Program-made: the position numbers and the translations under genes | Assembly: GCF_000350485.1 (NCBI RefSeq) | Contig: NZ_AORV01000045.1 | Location: 1 to 64,000 of the forward strand | DNA from: Ruminiclostridium cellobioparum subsp. termitidis CT1112 | Lineage (GTDB): Bacteria > Bacillota > Clostridia > Acetivibrionales > DSM-1351 | Reading direction: 5' to 3' | DNA: 64,000 bases | Notes under the pieces: model-generated | Database searches by the model: none | What the model saw: the letters and a program-made list of their open reading frames with translations, nothing else | What the model was told of the DNA's origin: nothing | Shown: piece after piece, positions 16,994-24,920 of the stretch | Layout of the letters: each line of letters opens with the position of its first letter | Position numbering within the stretch: position 1 is the first letter of the stretch

Positions 16994-17644
16994 CTATTCG
17001 TCCATCTCAGCTTCAGCAGCCCCATCGTTCAGCTTCAGGCTGTCCTCCAGTACTTTCCTCAGCTTTTCATCTATTTCACTCCATACGGCTTCAATTCCAA
17101 TACGCTTTTCCGAGGAGAATGGTAATACTTTGTCGGTATTGCTCAACTGCAATACTTTCTTTATATCATTGATTCTCAAATTAATTTGCGATTTGGATAT
17201 TTTGTCGGCCTTTGTGGCAATTATCAAGGTATTCAGTCCAAAGCCTCTGATCCACTGATTCATGGTAATATCATCCTTGCTTGGGGAATGCCTGATATCC
17301 ACAAGAAGTACTATCAGTTTAAGATTGTTCTCCTTCCTTGAGTACAAATATGTTTCTATTATGTTCTCCCATGAGGCTTTCATTTCCTTTGAAACATTGG
17401 CAAAACCATACCCGGGCAAATCCACCAGATAAAAAGTATCGTTTACATTATAAAAGTTAATCTGTCTGGTTTTTCCCGGTGTTCCGCCAACACGCGCAAG
17501 ACTTTTCCTGTTCACCAGGGTATTTATGATTGATGATTTCCCTACATTTGATCTGCCTACAAAAGCTATTTCGGGATAACCGGTAGACGGGTATTGGTTC
17601 GGCTTTACAGCCGTTATCACATGTTCTGCCTTTTTAACTATCAT
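16994..17644 (-). CDS. engB: Ribosome biogenesis GTP-binding protein EngB/YsxC
   Basis: This 216-residue TRAFAC GTPase is needed for assembly of the large ribosomal subunit. G1 is GRSNVGKSS (30-38), the switch region TPGKTRQINF is followed by G3 DLPGYGFA, and G4 is TKADK, which together define the family. The AGGAG SD precedes ATG 17644. The C-terminus carries about 20 extra residues (DSLKLNDGAAEAEMDE) beyond the compact GTPase fold. It is the first gene of a likely two-gene unit with the DUF445 protein. Confidence 0.95.
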   Translation of the reverse strand: MIVKKAEHVITAVKPNQYPSTGYPEIAFVGRSNVGKSSIINTLVNRKSLARVGGTPGKTRQINFYNVNDTFYLVDLPGYGFANVSKEMKASWENIIETYLYSRKENNLKLIVLLVDIRHSPSKDDITMNQWIRGFGLNTLIIATKADKISKSQINLRINDIKKVLQLSNTDKVLPFSSEKRIGIEAVWSEIDEKLRKVLEDSLKLNDGAAEAEMDE

Positions 17645-17660
17645 ATTTAATCTCCTATTG

Positions 17661-17700
17661 CACTATTATTTATTCACTATTATTTATTGCACTATTATTG
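17661..17700. repeat. Short tandem repeat CACTATTATTTATT
   Basis: Two perfect 14-bp units (17661-17674, 17675-17688) are followed by a partial third unit from 17690. The array lies between engB and the end of the MATE gene. It looks like replication slippage, with no evident function. Confidence 0.8.
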
Positions 17701-17711
17701 AATTAATATAA

Positions 17712-19072
17712 TTATACCTCTATTACTACATTTTTTATCCATTTGTCTGATTTCAGCCTTATTACGGAGGCAGCCATCTTGGCCAGCTCCTCCGCCATTA
17801 CCAGCAGTACCACCCACTGGACGTCCAGTTTCAGGACAAACGCCCCGATAAAAGCCAGGGGAACCCCTATGAGCCACATGGTCAGGCCTTCTGCCTTAAA
17901 TGCAAAGCCTGCGTCCCCTCCGCCTCTTAATATTCCCACAATTGATACTATATTCGTCAGACGTATGGGGATAATGAAGGCATTGATATTGAGTATTATT
18001 ATTGCCGTTCTCAATACATCTGCCGTAACCTCAAACAGGTTTGCCACCGCAGGTGCGATAAAATACAGTGCGGCGCCCAGCACGACTCCTCCCAGCAGGC
18101 AGAGCCTGACAAATTTCCAGGCATACTCTTTTGCCTTGTGCTCTTCTCCCGCGCCTATAACATGTCCCACCATTATAGCCGAGGCACTTGCCATTCCAAA
18201 GCCTGCCACTAAAAACAGATTTGTTATATTGTTTGTTATCTGAACTGCGGCAAAGGCCTCGGTACTGATCCTTCCATACGCCACAGAATATACCGCAAAA
18301 CCGAGTCCCCAGCATATTTCATTCAGTATTACAGGGATCATGGTTGCTATTACACGTTTAAACAGTTCGGAAGTGACCGTCCTCAACACCTTTATTCTTA
18401 TACGCAGCATATCATAATATCTCCAGCTTACAACCAAAAAATCCCCATCTCAATCACTCTCGATATCAGTGTTGCGGTTGCCGAACCCTTTACCCCCATG
18501 GCTGGAAAGCCCCACATACCGAATATTAAGACAACATTGAGCAGTGTGTTTATTCCCAGTGCTATTCCGCTGATCACCATGGGCATGGCTGACTTGCCTA
18601 TGCTTCGCAGATTTACACTTATGCCAAAACTGACAGAGGCAAAAACAAAACTGAAGCTGAAAATTCTTAAAAAATCCGAGCCCAACTCGATAACCAGCGG
18701 GTTTGTATTAAAAATACCCACTATCCGGGCAGGAAAAAGGACGCCTGCAAATGAAAATATCAATGAAACACCCGCTGCCAGAGCTGCGCCCACATTAACC
18801 ACCCTGCCTATGTTTTCATGATCCTTTTTGCCCCAGAACTGTGCTATGAAAATACCCGCTCCGCTGTGAATAGCCGCGTATATTAGAAATACGAGCAGGC
18901 CGTACTGGTTTGCTATGCCAACTGCCGCCACAGGCTCGTTTCCCAGCTTTCCCACCATAACGCTGTCCACCATGGCAAGTGAGGAGGTGATCAGGTTTTG
19001 CATTATAACAGGTATTGCCAGAGTAATCAGTTTATAATAAAAAGTTTTATCTCCAAATACTGCTTTTTTCAT
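17712..19072 (-). pseudogene. MATE-family efflux transporter, split by a frameshift
   Basis: Two adjacent reading frames together make one complete 12-helix MATE transporter of about 450 residues. The N-terminal half (19072-18428) holds the first family repeat with AMVDSVMVGKLG. The C-terminal half (from about 18437 to 17712) continues directly with the second repeat (VISWRYYDMLRI-like junction, then VAYGRISTEAFAAVQITNNI). The break falls in a run of six T on the minus strand (18436-18441); a seventh T would restore one frame. It is therefore a one-base deletion or a sequencing error in a homopolymer. MATE proteins export drugs or metabolites using a Na+ or H+ gradient. Confidence 0.85.
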
Positions 19073-19223
19073 TATGCCCCCAAATAAAATTTGATTTATA
19101 TATGTTTTATAATTAAAATATTTACCTCACGTGATTATACTACACCAAAGCTTAAAATGCTATCTGCTTCTTTCTTTTGTCCGGACAGAACAAAGGCGAA
19201 AAATTTATACTTTCCCGTATAAT

Positions 19224-19254
19224 AAAAAATCCCACCTGTTGAATGACAGGTGGG
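19224..19254 (-). terminator. Rho-independent terminator of the acyl-CoA synthetase gene
   Basis: A perfect 9-bp stem (CCCACCTGT/ACAGGTGGG, 6-base loop) is followed on the minus strand by a T-run. It lies 17 bp after the synthetase stop codon. Confidence 0.9.
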
Positions 19255-19271
19255 TTGAATGATAAGCAATG

Positions 19272-21101
19272 CTAAATCTGTTCTATGACTTTACCATTTG
19301 CTTTTCTCATATTGGTGCCGGCCTTCAGCAGCTGTTCCGATACCTTTTTGTATTCAACGGGCCTTTTTATTTTCAGGGTTGTGGTCTTTATAAGCTCCTC
19401 ATAGCTTAATACAAAGTACCGTATTATTTTATATTGGGGAATATCCTGATTCAGAGTCTTGATCTCCCTTTGAACCATTTCTGCTATTTCTTCGGCACCG
19501 GGTTTCCTGCCCCACTTTTCGGCCAGAGCCGCCTCGTCAATGACAATTTTGGCACAGACCTGAATATCTCCGTCAGGAGCGGTATTTCCCCATGCAAAGG
19601 ATTCCTTGACACCTTCAATATTATTCAGCAGCATTTCGTACTCTTCCGGAAAGGCTTTCTTTCCGTTGGTGAATACAATCATTGATTTTGCCCTTCCCGT
19701 TATAGTTGTAAACCCCTCATCATCAATGAAACCAAGGTCTCCGGTGTGGAACCAGCCTTTATCATCAATAGATTCCATTGTGGCAGCCTCATCCTCGTAG
19801 TACCCCATCATTACATTGGGGCCTCTTGTGATGATTTCTCCCATGCCGTTTTCATCGGGATTGTCTATTGCGATCTCAATCCCCTTCATTGGCTGCCCTA
19901 TAGTTCCGGCCTTATTGTAAAAGTCATTGTTGGCAGCAACCACCGGCGAGGTTTCGGTCAGCCCGTATCCCTGGATAACCTTTAATCCCAGGGTTCCGAA
20001 GCCATGTATTATTTCCCTGTCAATAGGGGCGGCCCCCGATATGGCAAGCCTCAAACCGGGACCTATCTGCTCAAGGATTTTTTTGAACAGCTTCCTTCTG
20101 ATATCTATCCCCACTGCCGACAGAGCATTTGAAACCCTGCCCAGGGTCTTAACCGTACCGGCTTTACCGGCCTTTTTCAAACCCTCCTGAAGCTTTTTAT
20201 ACATTGCCTCCAGTATGGCAGGAACCACCACAAGCAGAGTGACATCGAATTCCTTTAAATTCCTTGCTATATGCTTGATACCTTCGGCATAAGCGACAGT
20301 GACACCGTTTTTCACCATAAAGAGCATACCTGCCGATAGCTCAAAGGTGTGGTGCAGCGGAAGAATTGACAGGTGCACATCATTTGGGAATACCTTGATT
20401 ATCGATGTGACGGCACTGACATCTGAACAGACATTCCGCTGATTCAGCATTACCCCCTTCGCCATACTTGTAGTTCCCGAAGTAAAGAGCAAAAGTGAAA
20501 GTTTTTCAGGGTCGATTACTGCATCGATAAAGCTCCTGTCTCCAGTTCTCAGCAGCTCTCTGCCTTCACCCATAAGCTTTGAAAGGTTATGGAAGTTTGA
20601 GGGATATCCGCCTTCCAGCTCATCCATGCATATAAAGTGCTGGATGCCGGTATCTCGTTTGGCCAGCTGCAGCATTTCAGAATAAAAATGTTTGCTGTAA
20701 ATGATGGCATCAACCCGGCCCCTGCTGATGAGGTTCTCAATTTCCACCTCGGGCAGATGCTTGTCCAGTGGCACAGCCACACCTGTACCGTTTGCTATCG
20801 AAAAAAAGCTTACAGCCCATTCATACCTGTTTTCACCTATCACCGCAATTCTTTTATCCTTAAGCCCCAGACCGTGCAAGGCTGTGCCAAGAGCATCTAT
20901 CTCATCTCCAAATTCCCTGTAGGATTTAACTTTAATTTTTCCGTCTGCCTTAAATTTAAAAGCAGCCTTATCTCCGAACTTTTGAATACTGTTCTTAACC
21001 AGCTGCTTGAAATCTCTTACTGTCTCAGTTTCATAATAACCCAGTCCGGTCACGGTTTTTCTGCCGTCTACCTCAGATAGTACAATTCCTTTTTTGTTCA
21101 T
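19272..21101 (-). CDS. AMP-dependent long-chain acyl-CoA synthetase (AMP-binding enzyme)
   Basis: This 609-residue adenylate-forming enzyme activates a carboxylic acid with ATP and CoA. The P-loop-like A3 motif is LLFTSGTTSMAKGVMLN, A5 is GYGLTETSP, A7 is WFHTGDLGFID, and the C-terminal lid starts near GRAKSMIVFTNGKK. The length and the insert after A3 (EFDVTLLVVVPAILEAM) fit long-chain fatty acid CoA ligases of the FadD/FAA type. The start is ATG 21101 with AAGGAG five bases upstream. It stands alone with its own terminator. The native chain length is not evident. Confidence 0.9.
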   Translation of the reverse strand: MNKKGIVLSEVDGRKTVTGLGYYETETVRDFKQLVKNSIQKFGDKAAFKFKADGKIKVKSYREFGDEIDALGTALHGLGLKDKRIAVIGENRYEWAVSFFSIANGTGVAVPLDKHLPEVEIENLISRGRVDAIIYSKHFYSEMLQLAKRDTGIQHFICMDELEGGYPSNFHNLSKLMGEGRELLRTGDRSFIDAVIDPEKLSLLLFTSGTTSMAKGVMLNQRNVCSDVSAVTSIIKVFPNDVHLSILPLHHTFELSAGMLFMVKNGVTVAYAEGIKHIARNLKEFDVTLLVVVPAILEAMYKKLQEGLKKAGKAGTVKTLGRVSNALSAVGIDIRRKLFKKILEQIGPGLRLAISGAAPIDREIIHGFGTLGLKVIQGYGLTETSPVVAANNDFYNKAGTIGQPMKGIEIAIDNPDENGMGEIITRGPNVMMGYYEDEAATMESIDDKGWFHTGDLGFIDDEGFTTITGRAKSMIVFTNGKKAFPEEYEMLLNNIEGVKESFAWGNTAPDGDIQVCAKIVIDEAALAEKWGRKPGAEEIAEMVQREIKTLNQDIPQYKIIRYFVLSYEELIKTTTLKIKRPVEYKKVSEQLLKAGTNMRKANGKVIEQI

Positions 21102-21512
21102 ATAATCTCCTTGGAACATAAATTAACACTATAATTATTACCTGGTTATAATTATTATATTCTATTCCAGAAATGCAATCAAATGAATCTATCAATTTAT
21201 TCCAAATGAATTTAACGCATTGTGTCAATTAGTTGACCGACTTTGCCAAATATACACCAACGCTTATGAAGTTGTATTCCCGTACCAATATAATCAACAT
21301 AATATTTTAGCTGCAAAGTTGAGAGTCAATCTTTAATTGACGCAACAGGTTAATTTCAAACCAAATTGCATATGTATTAATTTTCCACTATGTTATTTTT
21401 TTATTCGCTTTTAAAAATACAGGAGAGAAATAATTGAAATTCAGGTTCAACAGTGCTAAATTTATTACTATAAATTACTATAAAATAATGATAATTCTTA
21501 GGAGATTGTAAT
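21102..21512. other. Divergent intergenic region with a solo end of the palindromic element
   Basis: No gene is visible between the divergently transcribed acyl-CoA synthetase and hemolysin III-type genes. At 21264-21290 the sequence TTATGAAGTTGTATTCCCG, continuing with TACCAAT, closely resembles the right terminus of the long palindromic elements (consensus ATGAAGTTGTACTCGCGTACC). No matching left arm or core is found, so it looks like a decayed remnant. Confidence 0.5.
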
Positions 21513-22157
21513 ATGCCTAAAAAAACAGTTAAACTCACTTTTGGAGAAGAGGTTGCCAATGCGGTAACCCATGGTATTCCGGCACTATTGGTATTATCTG
21601 CTTTTCCTTTTGTTATTATCACCGCATATACCAAAGGTTCCCTTGTGGACGTGGCCAGCGTGACAATATTCAGCATATGCATTTTTCTTATGTTTCTGAT
21701 GTCAACCTTTTATCACGTCATGGAACATGATACAACGCATAAACGGGTTATGCAGATAATGGACCATATCTGCATCTACATAGCAATCGCAGGTACATAT
21801 ACTCCCATTGCCGCATCGGTAATAGGAGGCTGGCAGGCGATAGTCCTGCTTTCAATCCAGTGGTTAATGGTTGTGTTCGGTATTTTGTATAAATCCATTT
21901 CAAAAAAATCCATACCCAAAATATCCCTGATGATATACCTTATTATGGGCTGGAGTTTGGTAATTTTCATGCCGCTTTTCTTTCAGAAGGCAAATCCGGT
22001 GCTTTTCTGGCTGATTCTCGGCGGAGGCATCTTCTATACAGTAGGTGCCGCCATATATGCAAAGAAGGGCTTTAAATACCATCATATGGTATGGCATATA
22101 TTCGTGTTTTTAGGTGTGTTGACGCATTATATAGGGATATGCTTCTTTATGTATTAA
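21513..22157 (+). CDS. Hemolysin III/TrhA family membrane protein (PAQR-like)
   Basis: This 214-residue integral membrane protein has seven hydrophobic segments. The conserved polar motifs are HGIPALLV near the start, STFYHVMEHD, MDHICIYIAIAGTYTP in the middle and HHMVWHIFVFLG near the end. Their Ser, Asp and His residues form the metal site of the CREST/PAQR superfamily. In bacteria TrhA influences membrane lipid homeostasis; the older name hemolysin III is misleading. TAGGAG precedes the ATG. It is a single gene, followed by palindromic element A. Confidence 0.92.
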   Translation: MPKKTVKLTFGEEVANAVTHGIPALLVLSAFPFVIITAYTKGSLVDVASVTIFSICIFLMFLMSTFYHVMEHDTTHKRVMQIMDHICIYIAIAGTYTPIAASVIGGWQAIVLLSIQWLMVVFGILYKSISKKSIPKISLMIYLIMGWSLVIFMPLFFQKANPVLFWLILGGGIFYTVGAAIYAKKGFKYHHMVWHIFVFLGVLTHYIGICFFMY

Positions 22158-22207
22158 TTTAACGCTCAGCTTTCAGATTTATTGATTTTTATGTTACAAA
22201 TAGTGAT

Positions 22208-22447
22208 TAAAAGTACTCCCGTACTAAATTAAATCAATGGATTGCTCCCAAAGGATTTGCTGAAATAGTCGGGCTTACCACGCGTATTTTATTGCCGTCG
22301 CACAACACTCAACATCCTGTTTCGAGTTGATGCTCAAAGTGACCTCCTGTCACTTTGACGGATAAAATACTTGTGATTCGCCTACAATTTTAACAAATCC
22401 TTTTAACCAAGCTTCCCATTGATTTTAATTTGTACTTGCGTACTTTA
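22208..22447 (+). repeat. Long palindromic element, copy A
   Basis: This 240-bp imperfect palindrome begins AAGTACTCCCGTACTAA and ends TTTGTACTTGCGTACTT. The arms pair along almost their full length (for example AATTAAATCAATGG with CCATTGATTTTAATT, and GTATTTTAT with ATAAAATAC). The core holds hairpin 1 (22308-22326, CTCAACATCCTGTTTCGAG) and hairpin 2 (22335-22357, CAAAGTGAC, loop CTCCT, GTCACTTTG). It lies between the convergent hemolysin III-type and Fe-alcohol dehydrogenase genes. Confidence 0.85.
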
Positions 22448-22509
22448 TAATTTGCTGATGTAACATAGCATGAAAAATCCTTTTAAGCTGAGAGTAACAA
22501 TTAATACAT

Positions 22510-22545
22510 AAAGCAGCTGCTTACCGGCCTGTAAGCAGCTGCTTT
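22510..22545. terminator. Perfect 15-bp stem-loop, probable bidirectional terminator
   Basis: AAAGCAGCTGCTTAC and GTAAGCAGCTGCTTT pair perfectly around the loop CGGCCT between two convergent genes. The T-run is short on both sides, so termination strength is uncertain. Confidence 0.6.
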
Positions 22546-22559
22546 AGTATCATGGTATA

Positions 22560-22684
22560 TTACCCTCTATTGACAAAGTACAACACGCCTCACACCGGCT
22601 ATTTTGCCTTGTAAGCAGCTTCAACGCAGCCGCAGGGCAAATTACCCTCTCAAAAACGTATTGTACATTGTCAATAGAGGGTAA
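22560..22684. repeat. Second inverted repeat with TTACCCTCTATTGACAA ends
   Basis: A 125-bp segment has ends TTACCCTCTATTGACAA and TTGTCAATAGAGGGTAA that pair perfectly, extended by GTACAA/TTGTAC. A further ATTACCCTCTC lies inside near 22640. It is unrelated in sequence to the long palindromic family. It ends 15 bp after the Fe-alcohol dehydrogenase stop codon and may act as a terminator or be a small mobile palindrome. Confidence 0.75.
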
Positions 22685-22699
22685 GCTTTCTTATATCCA

Positions 22700-23899
22700 T
22701 TAAAGTGAATTTGTATATATGTTCCTTACCGCTTCCCTTGTTGCTTTGACAGGAGCTATTGCCAGCAGTCCGTCAAGGCTTGGAGTTTCGAATGCCAGGT
22801 TGACCAGTTTCTCAACCACGCTCTCATCAAAGCCTTCATCCTTCAGACTTGCAGTAACACCGGTCTCGTTAAGCCACTTTCTGATGCCCGCAAAAGCCTT
22901 GTCGGCTTCATCTGCTGTTCCCTTGAGGCCTGGAAGTATGGGTTCGAATATTTCTGCCAGAATTTCTCCTGAAGCAGGATATATTTCCTTAACTACTGCC
23001 GGCAGCAGCATTGACAAGCCAAGGCCATGTGCCAATTCAGGCTTTACAGCACTTAGCGGGTGCTCAAGTGCGTGTGTGAAGTGGAGTAATCCATTGTCAA
23101 AGGATGTTCCTGCAATTAATGATGCATACAACAGATAATATCTTGCCGTAAGGTTTTCAGGCTCCTTTACGGCTACCGGCAAATACTTGGCAACCAGACG
23201 GATGGTTTCCTTTGCCAGCAATATGGCCAATGGGTTTGTAACAATACTTGTTGAAGCTTCGACGACATGATTTATTGCATCTATGGAAACATACAGGGTT
23301 TGATCGGCTGGCAGCTTGGTCATCAGAGCCGGATCATCAATGGCATATACGGGATAAATGCAGTCGTATGCAATTGCGGGCTTGTATTCCTTGGCAGGTA
23401 TACTTACAACTGCAAACCTGTCAACTTCGGTTCCGGTACCGTGGGTAAGGTTTATTGCAACCAATGGCACAGCCGTGTCCGGAGCAAATTTAAGCTCGTA
23501 AAGCTCTGTAGCATTCTTTTCCGGGTATGATATAAGTATTGCCACACTCTTTGCAGCATCGATGGGGCTTCCTCCGCCGATAGCTATAACGGCCTGGGTT
23601 CCAAAGCTTTTTGCCTCTGCAGCCGCTTCATCAACCTGATCAACAGTGGGATTTGGAGTAACCTTGCTGTAAAGTAAATATTCTATTCCGTTTGCTTCAA
23701 GAGCTTTCTTTGTTACCTCCCACGCACCTGTTTTGATATGTGAGCTCTTTCCGGTCATTACCATAACCTTTTTAACGCCTCTGGAGGACAAATTTTTAGC
23801 AACATCCTCCATCTTGTTAATGGCTCCCACTCCGAAAAAGGCAGTTGTCTTTGCTCTGATTTCCACAACCTGATTAATGTCAATCTTGTTTTCCCACAT
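22700..23899 (-). CDS. Iron-containing alcohol dehydrogenase
   Basis: The 399-residue protein is a group III (Fe-dependent) alcohol dehydrogenase. The N-terminal NAD(P)-binding domain carries IGGGSPIDAAKS. The C-terminal helical domain carries the metal-ligand motifs DAINHVVEAS, HFTHALEHPLSA and AHGLGLSMLLP. Members reduce aldehydes to alcohols in fermentation or oxidise alcohols. AGGAGG precedes ATG 23899. It is a single gene, with stem-loops downstream shared with the convergent neighbour. The substrate cannot be assigned. Confidence 0.92.
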   Translation of the reverse strand: MWENKIDINQVVEIRAKTTAFFGVGAINKMEDVAKNLSSRGVKKVMVMTGKSSHIKTGAWEVTKKALEANGIEYLLYSKVTPNPTVDQVDEAAAEAKSFGTQAVIAIGGGSPIDAAKSVAILISYPEKNATELYELKFAPDTAVPLVAINLTHGTGTEVDRFAVVSIPAKEYKPAIAYDCIYPVYAIDDPALMTKLPADQTLYVSIDAINHVVEASTSIVTNPLAILLAKETIRLVAKYLPVAVKEPENLTARYYLLYASLIAGTSFDNGLLHFTHALEHPLSAVKPELAHGLGLSMLLPAVVKEIYPASGEILAEIFEPILPGLKGTADEADKAFAGIRKWLNETGVTASLKDEGFDESVVEKLVNLAFETPSLDGLLAIAPVKATREAVRNIYTNSL

Positions 23900-24183
23900 A
23901 ATTTCTTACCTCCTGTTTATAATTAATTTTGGTTTATAAACTATATTTGTTATCCTACAATTATTATAGATAAAGATTGTTAAAAAAACAACGATGTTTT
24001 CGTTTATTATTTAACAATCTTTCTTTCTACAGATCAATGCAGCAAAAATAACTGTATTGATCTCAAAATTCCGACGGTTATCTTAAGTTTGTTAAGTTTT
24101 TAACTAATTTTATTCCTATCTATAATTTCTATTAATTCCAAATAGCGAATATAACCATTTATATAAATGATTATATTTAATAG

Positions 24184-24765
24184 TTAATTGGTTTTTACCT
24201 CAAACCACCCCTGCGCATATTTACAAACCGGACATATACCCGGTGCATCGGTTCCCTGATGAATATGTCCGCAGTTGGCGCAAACCCACTGAACCGGTTC
24301 TTTCTTTTGATACAGGGTTTTGCTGTTCAACTCCTCGGCTATCTGCTTGAACTTTTTTTCATGCTCTTTTTCAATGTTGGCTATCATCCTGAAAGCAGCC
24401 TCAGCCTGTGGAAAGCCTTCCTTTTTAGCCACATCTGCAAATGCCGGATATATCTTTGAATGTTCCTCGTGTTCACCGTGAGCTGCCGCATTGAGGTTTG
24501 CCAACGTATCCCCCGTCTCAAAGGGATATCCGGCATCAATATTGACATTGCTGGGTCCGCCCATACCGTCCACCAACAGATCATAAAACACTTTTGCATG
24601 AGCCCGCTCGTTTTCGGCTATTGTCTTAAACTCCTGTTCGATTACGGCATGTCCTTCCTTTTTGGCATATTCGGCATAGAAAGTATACCTGTTTCTGGCC
24701 TGTGATTCTCCGGCAAATGCTCTTGCGAGATTTATGGATGTCTCGGTGCCTGCTAACTTACCCAT
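24184..24765 (-). CDS. Rubrerythrin (classical domain order)
   Basis: This 193-residue peroxide reductase has an N-terminal diiron domain (FAGESQARNRY, ENERAHAKVF, with later EHEEHSK and IANIEKEHEKK ligands) and a C-terminal rubredoxin domain (CANCGH and CPVCKYAQGWF). It protects anaerobes from H2O2. AGGAGG precedes ATG 24765. A 40-nt perfect palindrome sits just upstream of the ribosome site and may control it. The domain order is the mirror image of the protein at 14034. Confidence 0.94.
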   Translation of the reverse strand: MGKLAGTETSINLARAFAGESQARNRYTFYAEYAKKEGHAVIEQEFKTIAENERAHAKVFYDLLVDGMGGPSNVNIDAGYPFETGDTLANLNAAAHGEHEEHSKIYPAFADVAKKEGFPQAEAAFRMIANIEKEHEKKFKQIAEELNSKTLYQKKEPVQWVCANCGHIHQGTDAPGICPVCKYAQGWFEVKTN

Positions 24766-24782
24766 ATAACTCCTCCTAATGA

Positions 24783-24822
24783 GAAAGCAAAAATAATTAA
24801 GTAATTAATTATTTTTGCTTTC
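24783..24822. promoter_or_regulatory. 40-nt perfect palindrome upstream of the rubrerythrin gene
   Basis: GAAAGCAAAAATAATTAA and its exact complement flank a 4-base centre. The palindrome ends 17 bp before the rubrerythrin start codon. It could be an operator for a dimeric regulator, a 5'-UTR hairpin, or the terminator of the upstream AraC-type gene (no U-tract beyond the stem itself). Confidence 0.55.
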
Positions 24823-24920
24823 ATTTATAATTTAGCCTATATTATTACCAACATGAAGCAAATTATTCTAACCGAGGAGTTAATTTGGCAAAACGGCATA
24901 TTATAGATAAGGCTTGCGCA

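Noticed and set aside
17712-19072. Two separate half-size MATE genes
   Set aside because: The two frames continue the same protein without a gap and the second has no ribosome site; a frameshift explains them better.
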